From the NCBI RefSeq assembly GCF_027922045.1, contig NZ_BSEX01000003.1, positions 187,850 to 251,849 of the forward strand: a stretch of 64,000 bases of DNA, in the 5' to 3' direction. The notes below the pieces were generated by a model that did no database searches, was not told the origin of the DNA, and saw nothing but the letters and a program-made list of their open reading frames with translations. Each line of letters begins with the position of its first letter. Positions within the stretch are counted from its first letter, which is position 1. This stretch comes from Microbacterium terregens. GTDB lineage: Bacteria; Pseudomonadota; Alphaproteobacteria; Sphingomonadales; Sphingomonadaceae. The position numbers and the translations under genes were made by a program. Below are positions 34,511-42,577 of this stretch, piece after piece.

Positions 34511-35458
34511 TCACTTCTTCAGGAGGCCGATCTCGACCAGGCGCTGGTGCAGATAGTCGTGGGCGGTGATCGGCTCGGGGTAGCGGTTGCCCTCGCCCAC
34601 GCAGCTCGGCAGCGTCTCGATCAGGAAATCGGGCGCCGGGTGGAGGAAGAAAGGCATGGAGTAGCGCGAGTTGCCGCGCCGCTCGGGCGCCGGGTTCACC
34701 ACGCGGTGCGTGGTCGACGGCAGCACATGGTTGGTCAGCCGCTGCAGCATGTCGCCGACGTTCACGACCATCGCGCCCACCGGCGGCTTCACCGCGAGCC
34801 AGTCGCCGTCCTTGTCGAGCAGTTCCAGCCCGGCTTCCTCAGCGCCCAGCAGCAGCGTGATGAGGTTGATGTCCTCATGCGCCTCTGCACGCACGCCCGG
34901 CGCATCGGCGGGGATCGGCGGATAGTGGAGCAGGCGCAGCACCGAATTGCCGTCCTGGACCGCGTGCTCGAACCAGTTGGGATCGAGCTTCAGGTAGCGC
35001 GCGATCGCCGAAAGCAGCTTGAGCCCGGCGGTGTCGAAGGCGGCGAACAGCTCGAGGAAGGTCTCCTTGAAGCCCGCGGGCGCCGACGGCCAGATGTTGT
35101 CCGGCATCACGTCGCGGAAGCGGTGGCCGGCCGGCAGCTCCCGTCCGATGTGCCAGAACTCCTTGAGGTCGGTGACCTTCGCGTTCTTCGCAATTTCGGT
35201 GCGGAAGGGCGTGTAGCCGCGCGCGCCGCCGCCGCCCGGCGTGTGATAGGCGCGCTTCTCCTCCTCCGGCAGGCGGAAGAACTCTTCGGTCAACGCCCAG
35301 GCGCGGTCGATCAGCGCCGGATCGATGCCATGGTCCGCGACCATGGCGAAGCCGAAGCGTTCGAACGAGCCGCCGAACGCCTGTGCGAAACCCTCCGGGT
35401 CGTTCTGCTGGTCGGCCAGCGAGACGAGCGGCACCTGGGTCATGGGAACGTCGAGCAT
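34511..35458 (-). CDS. 2-oxoglutarate/Fe(II) oxygenase, isopenicillin N synthase family
   Basis: This is a 315-residue cupin-fold oxygenase. It has the DIOX_N domain (about 8-120) and the 2OG-Fe(II) core with the metal triad His194-x-Asp196 (EAHEDIN) and His251 (TTHRVV), and the co-substrate Arg265-x-Ser267. Such enzymes hydroxylate or desaturate small molecules; the bacterial substrate here is unknown. The ATG at 35458 follows AGGATT; a start at 35443 (MTQVP) is possible. It is monocistronic between hairpins, so nothing nearby defines its role. Confidence 0.85.
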   Translation of the reverse strand: MLDVPMTQVPLVSLADQQNDPEGFAQAFGGSFERFGFAMVADHGIDPALIDRAWALTEEFFRLPEEEKRAYHTPGGGGARGYTPFRTEIAKNAKVTDLKEFWHIGRELPAGHRFRDVMPDNIWPSAPAGFKETFLELFAAFDTAGLKLLSAIARYLKLDPNWFEHAVQDGNSVLRLLHYPPIPADAPGVRAEAHEDINLITLLLGAEEAGLELLDKDGDWLAVKPPVGAMVVNVGDMLQRLTNHVLPSTTHRVVNPAPERRGNSRYSMPFFLHPAPDFLIETLPSCVGEGNRYPEPITAHDYLHQRLVEIGLLKK

Positions 35459-35669
35459 GGGGAATCCTGTAGGGGTATGAATAGCGGCGTGAATACGCCT
35501 GCAACCCGCGCGGGAACAGCCCCTTGGAACGGCCGGCGGGGAGTATACCGCAGGCACGCCCCCGCCCGTCCGCCGCTCGGCTCGTCCTTCGGTTCGGGAA
35601 CACGCGGGCTCGCCCGCCGTTCGCGCTCTGACGGCCCCGCTGCTGGTGGGCCAGACGAAGGAGCGAACC

Positions 35670-36005
35670 ATGGGTGGTCACCAGGTACCGGGGCTGGGCT
35701 CCGGCGACAGCTTTGACGAAGAAGGCTATGACGAGAGCCAGCGCGCCGAAATCCTGGAGGTAACCAGCGACGGTCCTTCGGACGGTACCCTGCTGACGGA
35801 CATCGAGCCCGACCTCGGCGATGACGAGGATGAGGACGACCTCCTCATGGAAGACGATGAGCTCGGCAGCGAGGATGACGACGACGACATCGTTGTCGAC
35901 CCCGAGGACCAGGAGGAAGACGAGCTTCAGGAAGACTTCGACGAGGACGACCTCGCCGAGGACGACGATCTCGAGGATACCGACAGGGCCGCGCTGGAAC
36001 CGTGA
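35670..36005 (+). CDS. Highly acidic 111-residue protein, unknown
   Basis: From about residue 55 on nearly every residue is Asp or Glu with interspersed Leu/Val (LLMEDDELG, EDDDDDIVVD, DEDDLAEDDDLED). No signal peptide, no Cys. Such proteins can be disordered, bind calcium or mimic nucleic acid; nothing chooses between these. A good ribosome site (AAGGAG, 35658-35663) precedes the ATG at 35670. Its stop overlaps the GTG start of the lipoprotein gene (GTGA), so the two are translationally coupled. Confidence 0.7.
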   Translation: MGGHQVPGLGSGDSFDEEGYDESQRAEILEVTSDGPSDGTLLTDIEPDLGDDEDEDDLLMEDDELGSEDDDDDIVVDPEDQEEDELQEDFDEDDLAEDDDLEDTDRAALEP

Positions 36006-36865
36006 CCCGCACCACGACCGCTGCCGCACTGGCGTTGTTGCTCGCCGGTTGCGGCGGCGGCGTGCCGGAGCCGGAGGGGAATACCCCGGAGGCGGCAGCG
36101 GATACCGCGGCGCCGGCCGAGAAGTCGGCCGGCCTGGTCCCGAGTCCCACCCCCGTGGCGGCTCCGGCGCCGTCGCCGTCGAGCCCGACGCCCCCCGTGG
36201 CTTCGGCTGCCGACGACCCGGATGAAGCGACCGCCGAGGCGGCGCGCGCGGTGGTACAGCGCTATTACGCGCTGCTTGCCCGCGGTGACTATGCAGCGGC
36301 GCGGGCGCTGTGGCGCCGGGGTAGCGAAGGCTCCGGCAGGGACGCGCGGGCCTTTGCGCGCAGCTTCGTCCGCTATGCGAGCTACGGCGCGCGCGTGGGC
36401 GCGCCCGGACCGGTCGATGCCGGTGCCGGTCAGCGATACGTCACCGTTCCCGTCACGGTGCGCGGGACGCTGAAGGACGAAGGCGTGCCCTTCACCCAAG
36501 CCGGCGAGGTCACCCTGCACCGCACCGGCGACATCGATGGGGCGACCGCCGAGCAACGGTCCTGGCGAATCGAAAAGATCGAGCTGTCCCCCGGCGAGGC
36601 GCCGGCAGGCGATCTGCCGCAGCGCGTGACCGCGCGGTATCAATGCGAGAACGGCACCCTGTTGATCGCCACCTTCGACAATCGGGCAGACACGGTGACG
36701 CTGCGTGCGCGTGGCAGAACGCTGGGCGTGCTGAAGGGGCAGCGACCGGCATCGGGGATCTGGTATGCCGGCGACGGCATGACCCTGCGGGGCAAGGGCC
36801 GCGACGCGAGCTTCGAAGTCGAAGGGCAGGCCCCCGTCCACTGCGTCTCAAGCGAAGCGCGCTGA
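36002..36865 (+). CDS. Lipoprotein with C-terminal MliC (lysozyme inhibitor) domain
   Basis: The 287-residue protein has a lipobox LLAGC (Cys about 17), a long Pro/Ala/Ser linker, a middle NTF2-like helical domain (AARAVVQRYYALLARGDYAAA in part AVVQRYYALLARGDY), and a C-terminal MliC-type domain (from about 215). The MliC-type features are YQCENGTLLIATFDNRADTV in part and a closing Cys (VHCVSS), which would make the typical disulfide. MliC proteins inhibit c-type lysozyme at the cell surface. The start is GTG at 36002, overlapping the acidic gene stop. Whether inhibition is retained is unknown. Confidence 0.75.
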   Translation: MTRTTTAAALALLLAGCGGGVPEPEGNTPEAAADTAAPAEKSAGLVPSPTPVAAPAPSPSSPTPPVASAADDPDEATAEAARAVVQRYYALLARGDYAAARALWRRGSEGSGRDARAFARSFVRYASYGARVGAPGPVDAGAGQRYVTVPVTVRGTLKDEGVPFTQAGEVTLHRTGDIDGATAEQRSWRIEKIELSPGEAPAGDLPQRVTARYQCENGTLLIATFDNRADTVTLRARGRTLGVLKGQRPASGIWYAGDGMTLRGKGRDASFEVEGQAPVHCVSSEAR

Positions 36866-36870
36866 CGAAA

Positions 36871-36895
36871 AAGGGGCCGGCGATGCCGACCCCTT
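36871..36895 (+). terminator. Hairpin after the MliC lipoprotein gene
   Basis: AAGGGG (36871-36876) pairs with CCCCTT (36890-36895), and inner CGGC-GAT-GCCG extends the stem with one mismatch. It starts 6 bp after the stop. A second hairpin GGCGGGG/CCCCGCC (36914-36931) probably serves the convergent TonB receptor gene. Confidence 0.7.
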
Positions 36896-36913
36896 GAAAG
36901 ATTTGGCGCATCC

Positions 36914-36931
36914 GGCGGGGTCTCCCCCGCC
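36914..36931 (-). terminator. Hairpin after the TonB-dependent receptor gene
   Basis: Arms GGCGGGG (36914-36920) and CCCCGCC (36925-36931) lie just past the minus-strand stop at 36938. Confidence 0.55.
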
Positions 36932-36937
36932 AGCGGC

Positions 36938-39763
36938 TTACATCGAGAAGCGCAGGCCCACCGCGAAGGTGCGGCTCAGCAGCGTCGTGCCGAGGTTGTC
37001 CGTGTCCTGACCGCCGGCGCTGCCGAAGCGGTAGTAGGACTGCTGCTTCTGGTTGGTGAGGTTCACCGCGTCGAAGGTGAGGCCGATCTGGTCGTTGACC
37101 TTGTAGCTCAACTGGAAGTCCAGGCTGCTCTCCGGACGGTACCAGACGCCGATCGGGTTGGCGAACAGGCGCGCCTCGTTGTTGTGCAGGAACTCCTTGC
37201 GCCAGACGTACGACAGGCGGGCACCGACCGGGCCGTTGTCGTAGGCAAGCGTCGCGTTGTACGAGAAGTCCGACACGTTGAAGAACGACGAGGTCGCCTC
37301 GCCGGTGATGTTGCCGGCGGAGTCGGTCTGCGGAATGTTCTGCTTGGAATCCAGCACGGTCAGGCTGCCGACGAAGCCCAGGCCGTCGAGGAAGCTCGGC
37401 AGGTACTTCGGGAAGTAGGTCAGGCCCACTTCGACACCCTTCAGCACGCCGTCCGACGCATTCGCCGGACGGGTGATGGCGAAGTTGTTCGTCGCGCCCG
37501 CGACGATCCCGTTGTTGGGGATATACTCCATGACGGTGAGCGGAACGACCAGACCCTCGATCTCGCGACGGAAGCCGGTCACGTAGATCGCGCTGTCGCG
37601 ATCGAAGTACCACTCGACCGCGAGGTCGTAGTTCTTCGAATGGGTGGGCTGCAGGTCCGCGGTGCCCGCCGTGCCGCTGCCGTAGCCGACGTTGGTGAGG
37701 TCACCCGTCAGCGAGTAGTTCGGGTTGATGTCGCCGAAGTTCGGACGGCGCAGCGTCTCACCATAGTTGAAGCGCACGCGCAGCGTCGGCGTGACTTCGT
37801 AGCGCGCGGTGAAGCTCGGCAGCCAGCGATGTGAACCGCTGGAAACGGAGGTCTGGGCGCCGTTGTTGTAGCGATCGAAGAAGTCATAGTCGGTGTCGAC
37901 ATCCACATAGCGGATGCCGCCCTGGATCTTCAGCGGACGCCCGAACACCGAGATCTCGCCATCGGCCAGCAGGTAGGCCGACATGGTCACTTCTTCGATG
38001 TTGAAGGTCTTGACCATGCGCAGCTGGTCCGAGGTCGGGAGGCCATAGAGGCCGCGAACCGTGTCTGCGTTGTCATAGAGCCAGCTGCCCTTCGGCAGCA
38101 CCCAGCTGGTCGGCACGTCGGCGCGACCATCGAAGAAGTCGGAGTTGGTGAACAGCGCGTCTTCGCCGAGCGTCGTCAGGCTGCGACCGAGCACGCCGGC
38201 GTCCTGGGTGCGCACGTAGCTCGACGCCTTGCGGTCGTCGACGCGGATGCCTGCCTTGATCTGGCGCAGGAAGCCCTCGTCCCAGGTATAATAGCCGTCC
38301 AGGGTACCGGTCAGCGCGCTACCCTTGTCGCGACCACCGTTGTCGTAGAGCTGCGCGATGTTCCAGGACGCGGGATCGGTCAGCAGCGAATCGTCGCTGA
38401 AGTGGTAGGAGGGGATGCCACCGCCGGCATTGAAGTCGACCGTGATCTGATCCGCCACCCGCTCGGTGCGCATCGCGATGAACGAGGTCTGGTACTTGCT
38501 GGTCTGATAGGCGAGGTCAGCGGTGATCTTGCCGCGCTGACCCAGGTCCCATTGCCCGTTCAGTGCGTAGACGAAGCTGTCGGTCTTGCTGCGGGTGTAA
38601 TCTGCGCTGTTGAAGCCGTACACGTCGTTCGCGACGCGCGACTTGACGATGTTGGTGCCCTCATAGAGCTCGACCGGCTGCGGATTCGCCCAGAAATCCA
38701 CGAAGCTGAACATCATGCTGTTGGAGGTCTCTCCGCGGAAGCCCGCGTAGAAGACTTCGGCCGTGTAGACCGAGCTGCTGTTCGGGGCCCACTGCAGCGC
38801 CGCGTTGAACGACGGGCGCTCACGCTTGCCATAGAGATCCGAGCTGAAGACCGCGTCGCGCGAGAGGTAATAGGGCGTGTCGACGCCGTTGATGTCGAGC
38901 GTCGAGCCCGGTGCGGTCGGAAGCCCGGCATCGAGGCCTGGCTGCCAGTTGACGTTGCCCTCACCCGGGAAGATGCGCTCGAGCGGCGCGAGGCCGGAGC
39001 CCGCGGGCGGCGTCTCGGTCGCGAAGGGAACCAGCGCACCGGCCGTCACCGACATGTTGCGATACTTGGTGCGGCTGTAGCTGCCGTTCACCAGCAGGCC
39101 GATGTCGCCGATGCCGGTTTCCCAGCGATCCGACACGAGGAGCGCGATGTTGGGGTTAAAGCTGTCGGCCTGCTCGTTGTAGATGCCGCGTGCGAGGCCG
39201 GAGATGGTGAAGCCGTCGAAGTCGAGCGGACGGCGCGTCTTCACGTCGATCTGGCCCGCCAGACCGGTCTCGATCTGGTCGGCCGAGCGGGTCTTGTAGA
39301 CGTCGACCTGCTTGACGAGGTTCGCCGAGACGTCCTGCAGCGAGAAGGACTGGCCGGCAGCGGTGAAGATGTTGCGGCCGTTGAGCGTGGTCAGCGGGTC
39401 GCTGAGGCCGCGGATGGTGATGGTGGCCGCTTCGCCGCCGGTGCGGTCGGTGACCTGGACACCGGTGACGCGTTGGAGCGCTTCCACGACGTTATTGTCG
39501 GGCAATTTGCCGACATCTTCGGCCACGATCGAGTCGACGATCTGCGTTGCTTCGCGGCGCACGTTGAGCGCGCCGACGATGCTGCCGCGCACGCCGGTGA
39601 CGATGATGTCGCCGCTGGTGGCTTCATCCGGAGTGGAATTGACGGGCTCTGCGGCCTCAGTGGTCTGCGATGCGTCGTCCGCAGTGGTCTGTGCAAAGGC
39701 CGGCGGCGCCAGCACCAGGGCAACAACGGACGCGGTACGCAAGAAAATCGGCTTGAAAGCCAT
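36938..39763 (-). CDS. TonB-dependent outer-membrane receptor
   Basis: The 941-residue protein imports a substrate across the outer membrane using TonB energy. It has a signal peptide (cut after AFA, about 24), a TonB box-like stretch (GDIIVTGVRGS), a plug domain (about 60-175: IVDSIVAEDVGKLPDNNVVEALQRVTGVQV in part VAEDVGKLPDNNVVEAL) and a 22-strand barrel ending RTFAVGLRFSM with terminal aromatic-x pattern. The plug signature is typical of sphingomonad and Caulobacter carbohydrate receptors. Placed next to GH43/GH51 genes, it probably takes up arabino-oligosaccharides or glycopeptides (inference). The ATG at 39763 gives the signal peptide. Confidence 0.92.
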   Translation of the reverse strand: MAFKPIFLRTASVVALVLAPPAFAQTTADDASQTTEAAEPVNSTPDEATSGDIIVTGVRGSIVGALNVRREATQIVDSIVAEDVGKLPDNNVVEALQRVTGVQVTDRTGGEAATITIRGLSDPLTTLNGRNIFTAAGQSFSLQDVSANLVKQVDVYKTRSADQIETGLAGQIDVKTRRPLDFDGFTISGLARGIYNEQADSFNPNIALLVSDRWETGIGDIGLLVNGSYSRTKYRNMSVTAGALVPFATETPPAGSGLAPLERIFPGEGNVNWQPGLDAGLPTAPGSTLDINGVDTPYYLSRDAVFSSDLYGKRERPSFNAALQWAPNSSSVYTAEVFYAGFRGETSNSMMFSFVDFWANPQPVELYEGTNIVKSRVANDVYGFNSADYTRSKTDSFVYALNGQWDLGQRGKITADLAYQTSKYQTSFIAMRTERVADQITVDFNAGGGIPSYHFSDDSLLTDPASWNIAQLYDNGGRDKGSALTGTLDGYYTWDEGFLRQIKAGIRVDDRKASSYVRTQDAGVLGRSLTTLGEDALFTNSDFFDGRADVPTSWVLPKGSWLYDNADTVRGLYGLPTSDQLRMVKTFNIEEVTMSAYLLADGEISVFGRPLKIQGGIRYVDVDTDYDFFDRYNNGAQTSVSSGSHRWLPSFTARYEVTPTLRVRFNYGETLRRPNFGDINPNYSLTGDLTNVGYGSGTAGTADLQPTHSKNYDLAVEWYFDRDSAIYVTGFRREIEGLVVPLTVMEYIPNNGIVAGATNNFAITRPANASDGVLKGVEVGLTYFPKYLPSFLDGLGFVGSLTVLDSKQNIPQTDSAGNITGEATSSFFNVSDFSYNATLAYDNGPVGARLSYVWRKEFLHNNEARLFANPIGVWYRPESSLDFQLSYKVNDQIGLTFDAVNLTNQKQQSYYRFGSAGGQDTDNLGTTLLSRTFAVGLRFSM

Positions 39764-39913
39764 GTGCCTCTCCCCTCGCCGGGCTTGGCGCCCGGGCGTA
39801 ATTGATCGAAACTTTACTCCTACAAAATTACGGCAACAGCTGGGCGACGGCAAGCGCATTCGGAAGGGCGCTGCACAGCAAGCGGGCAGCGTTGCCCGAA
39901 AGTCACGCAGCAC
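39764..39913 (-). promoter_or_regulatory. Upstream region of the TonB receptor
   Basis: The region upstream of the receptor start holds an AT-rich patch (about 39795-39835) with GTAATT and AATTAC as inverted ends about 24 bp apart, standing out in GC-rich surroundings. This is a likely promoter/operator, but the motif of the hydroxyproline promoter is not in it. The rest shows nothing recognisable. Confidence 0.35.
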
Positions 39914-39945
39914 TGGCCCCGCAGCGGCAGAGCCGTGCGGGGCCA
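39914..39945 (-). terminator. Hairpin after the arabinosidase operon
   Basis: Perfect 10-bp arms TGGCCCCGCA (39914-39923) and TGCGGGGCCA (39936-39945) with a 12-nt loop, 38 bp past the minus-strand stop at 39983. Confidence 0.65.
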
Positions 39946-39982
39946 GCAGGTTCAGGAGGGGAAAGCGGGCGAAACTTCTGCG

Positions 39983-41428
39983 TCAGCTGACGCGGAAGAG
40001 ACTGTTCTCGGCGTTCCCGCGCTTCGGCCGCGCGACGAGCCGGAGCTCACCGCCGACCTGAGCGAGTACCATATTGGGACGCCCCGCCAGCGCAAACCGC
40101 ACCGTGTCGCGACCGACGGCCTCGCGCACAAAGCTGCTGCGGAGCACGAACTGGCGATCGCGCAGCGGCTGGGCCAGCCGGACGCTGCCGTCGGGGGCGG
40201 CGAACAGCACCCGGTCGGCCACGTCGATCGGTGCCAGCGAGATGGCGCCGGACCCCGCCATGCTCTCGACGCTGCGGAACTGGCTCGACGGGATCGAACC
40301 CTGTCCGACAACGACGCGATCGCCGTCATGGCGCACGAACTGCTTCGGCGCAGTCGCCGGCGAGAAGCGGTCCGGCACCGGGCCATTGCCGACCGGGATG
40401 CCGAAGTCGGGGGTGCCGTCCTCGCGATAATAGATGCGCTGGACGCGGGTATGGCGGTTCGGGTCGAACAGCGGATCGCCCTTGATCGCCTTATAATCGC
40501 GGCCGTGGTAGACGAGCACGTCGCGGCCCTGCTCGTCGACGGTGAAGCTGTTGTGGCCGGGGCCGTAGACGCTGGTCACTTCCGAGCTGACGAACACCGG
40601 CTGGGGCGATTTCACCCAGCTCTTCGGGTCCATGATGTCGGCGTCGTCGCGCGCGGTCAGCATGCCGAGCGAATAGCGATCGTCGGTGGCGCTTGCCGAA
40701 TAGGTCATGAACAGGCGGCCGTTGCGCGCGAGCACCGCTGGCGCCTCGGCCACCTTGAACCCGCGGATCTCCCAGTCGAGCGTCGGCACGGTCAGGCGCA
40801 CGGCCTTGCGCGCCAGCGTCAGCGGGGTCTTGAGCGGCGCCAGATAGAGGTTGGAGTTGGTCTCGATCCCCGGCTCGCGCTCCGCCCAGCAGAAATAGGA
40901 GACGCCGCGATGCTCGAAGATCGTCGAATCGAGGTTGAAGCCGTCGAACGGCGACTCGAACTTGCCGAGCACCTTCCAGTTGCCGGTCATCGGATCGAGG
41001 CCGTCGCACACGATCGCATAGGTGCGGATGCGGAACACGTCCTCGCCGCCGCCGCTGGGGCCGGCTGCGAAATACATGATCCACTTGCCCTGGAAGAGGT
41101 GCAGTTCGGGCGCCCAGAGGAAGCCGGACATCGGGCCCGTGGCTTCGTGGCGCCACAGCACGCGCTCCTCGGCGGTGGCAAGGCCCGCCAGGGTGCGCGA
41201 GCGGCGCAGCACCAGCCGGTCATACTCCGGCACCGAGCCGGTGAGGTAATAATAGCCGTCGGTGTGGCGGAACACCTGCGCGTCCGCGCGCTGCTTGACG
41301 AGAGGGTTCACCGGCACGGGGGCGGCGGGAGTGGTACCGGGGGCGCGCATGCCGGCGACTGCTGCCTGGGCGGCAGCGACGGTGCCGGCGGCACCGGCGA
41401 GGAAGAGGCGGCGGTCGAGATGAAGCAT
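39983..41428 (-). CDS. Tat-exported GH43 arabinosidase/xylosidase with extra C-terminal domain
   Basis: The 481-residue protein has a Tat-like leader (DRRLFLAGAAG, then Ala-rich). Its GH43 propeller carries Asp49 (ADAQVF), the middle Asp in FNLDSTIFEH, and the Glu in KVAEAPAVLARNG; FLWAPELHLF is the family signature. About 140 further residues follow (from about 345, with ISLAPIDVADRV and VRFALAGRPNMVLAQVGGEL in part); these may form an AbfB-like beta-trefoil, but this is weak. The ATG at 41428 has AGGGAG before it. It is the last gene of GH51-GH43-GH43. Confidence 0.85.
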   Translation of the reverse strand: MLHLDRRLFLAGAAGTVAAAQAAVAGMRAPGTTPAAPVPVNPLVKQRADAQVFRHTDGYYYLTGSVPEYDRLVLRRSRTLAGLATAEERVLWRHEATGPMSGFLWAPELHLFQGKWIMYFAAGPSGGGEDVFRIRTYAIVCDGLDPMTGNWKVLGKFESPFDGFNLDSTIFEHRGVSYFCWAEREPGIETNSNLYLAPLKTPLTLARKAVRLTVPTLDWEIRGFKVAEAPAVLARNGRLFMTYSASATDDRYSLGMLTARDDADIMDPKSWVKSPQPVFVSSEVTSVYGPGHNSFTVDEQGRDVLVYHGRDYKAIKGDPLFDPNRHTRVQRIYYREDGTPDFGIPVGNGPVPDRFSPATAPKQFVRHDGDRVVVGQGSIPSSQFRSVESMAGSGAISLAPIDVADRVLFAAPDGSVRLAQPLRDRQFVLRSSFVREAVGRDTVRFALAGRPNMVLAQVGGELRLVARPKRGNAENSLFRVS

Positions 41429-41457
41429 GTCGGCTCCCTGGATTCGGCGAGAGGAGG

Positions 41458-42480
41458 TCATTGGGCGGCGACGGGCCAGCCGTCCGCGCCCCAGGTGACG
41501 GGAGCGATGCGCAGCGTGGGCGCGCCGTTCTTCTCCCGATCATAGGCGTGGTAGACCACGTAATCGCGGCCATCCTTGTCGTGCAGCCAGCCGGGGTGTC
41601 CGGGGCCGCGGAAGCGCTGCTTCTCTTCGAGATCGGCGCGCAGGAAAATCGTGCCCTGCCCCTGCATCAAGGAACTGCCGTCCTTGCCGAGATAGGGCCC
41701 GGTGATCTCCTTCGAGCGACCGACCACGGTGTAATAGGTGCTGTTCACGCCCTTGCAGCAGTAATCATAGGACACGAGCAGATAATAATAGTCGCCATGC
41801 GGCACGATGAACGGCGCTTCCACCGGTGCCGCCGCGCCCACGGGCGCCATGCGGCGCGCGATCGAGAAGCGCTTCTCCTTCGGGTGGAGAAGCTTGCCGG
41901 TCTTCTTGTCGAGCTCGAACAGCTTGATGCCGCTCCAGAAGCTGCCGAGCGACAGCCAGTGGCGGCCCTGCCGGTCGACCACGAAGTTCGGGTCGATGGC
42001 GTTGAAGTCGTCGCTGGGCATCGACTGCACCACCAGCCCCTCGTCGCGCCAAGCGAACTTGGGCGACTTCGCATCCAGCGTGGCGTTGGTCGCCATGCCG
42101 ATCGCCGAGCGGTTCGAGCCGAACGTCGACACGGAGTAATAGAGCCGCCAGCGGCCGTTCACGAACGCGATGTCGGGCGCCCACATGCCGTTGGTGCCGG
42201 GTACCGCCTTGGGCGCCCAATCCGGCATCTTCGTGAACACGGGCGCACCCGCGGTCCAGTGGATCAGGTCCGGCGAGCTTTTGGTCTCGACCAGGCGATC
42301 GCCGTGGCCGGTGCCGAAGACGTAATAGGTACCGCCCTCGCGCGCGATCACCGGATCGTGGGTGGGGATGAGGTCACCGGTCAGCCGCTCGTTGAGGCTG
42401 GGCGCAGGCGTCTGCTGCGCCGGAGCGCTGGCGCCGCAAAGAACCAGCGCAGCTCCCATCAGAAGCGACCGAACCATCAT
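41458..42480 (-). CDS. GH43 endo-alpha-1,5-L-arabinanase
   Basis: This endo-arabinanase-type propeller should cut the alpha-1,5-arabinan backbone outside the cytoplasm. The 340-residue protein has a Sec signal (to about 22) and the catalytic set Asp42 (THDPVI), Asp163 (AIDPNFV) and Glu221 (VEAPFI). The CCKGVNSTYY motif is typical of arabinanases. The double ATG at 42480/42477 follows GGAGGAGAGGG. It is separated from the GH51 gene by a 97-bp gap holding an inverted repeat, and its stop is 29 bp before the next start. Confidence 0.9.
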   Translation of the reverse strand: MMVRSLLMGAALVLCGASAPAQQTPAPSLNERLTGDLIPTHDPVIAREGGTYYVFGTGHGDRLVETKSSPDLIHWTAGAPVFTKMPDWAPKAVPGTNGMWAPDIAFVNGRWRLYYSVSTFGSNRSAIGMATNATLDAKSPKFAWRDEGLVVQSMPSDDFNAIDPNFVVDRQGRHWLSLGSFWSGIKLFELDKKTGKLLHPKEKRFSIARRMAPVGAAAPVEAPFIVPHGDYYYLLVSYDYCCKGVNSTYYTVVGRSKEITGPYLGKDGSSLMQGQGTIFLRADLEEKQRFRGPGHPGWLHDKDGRDYVVYHAYDREKNGAPTLRIAPVTWGADGWPVAAQ

Positions 42481-42496
42481 CCCTCTCCTCCACTGG

Positions 42497-42571
42497 CACT
42501 CCTGCGAAGGCAGGAGCCCAGGGTTTCTACGCGTTGCGTTCGTGGCCCTGGGCCCCTGCCTGCGCAGGGGC
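42497..42571. repeat. Inverted repeat between GH51 and GH43
   Basis: Arms near 42497-42523 (CACTCCTGCGAAGGCAGGAG followed by CCCAGGG) and 42546-42571 (CCCTGGGCCCCTGCCTGCGC then AGGGGC) are imperfect inverted copies, each containing its own hairpin. It sits inside an operon, where it could tune mRNA stability between the two genes. Confidence 0.65.
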
Positions 42572-42577
42572 ACAAGG

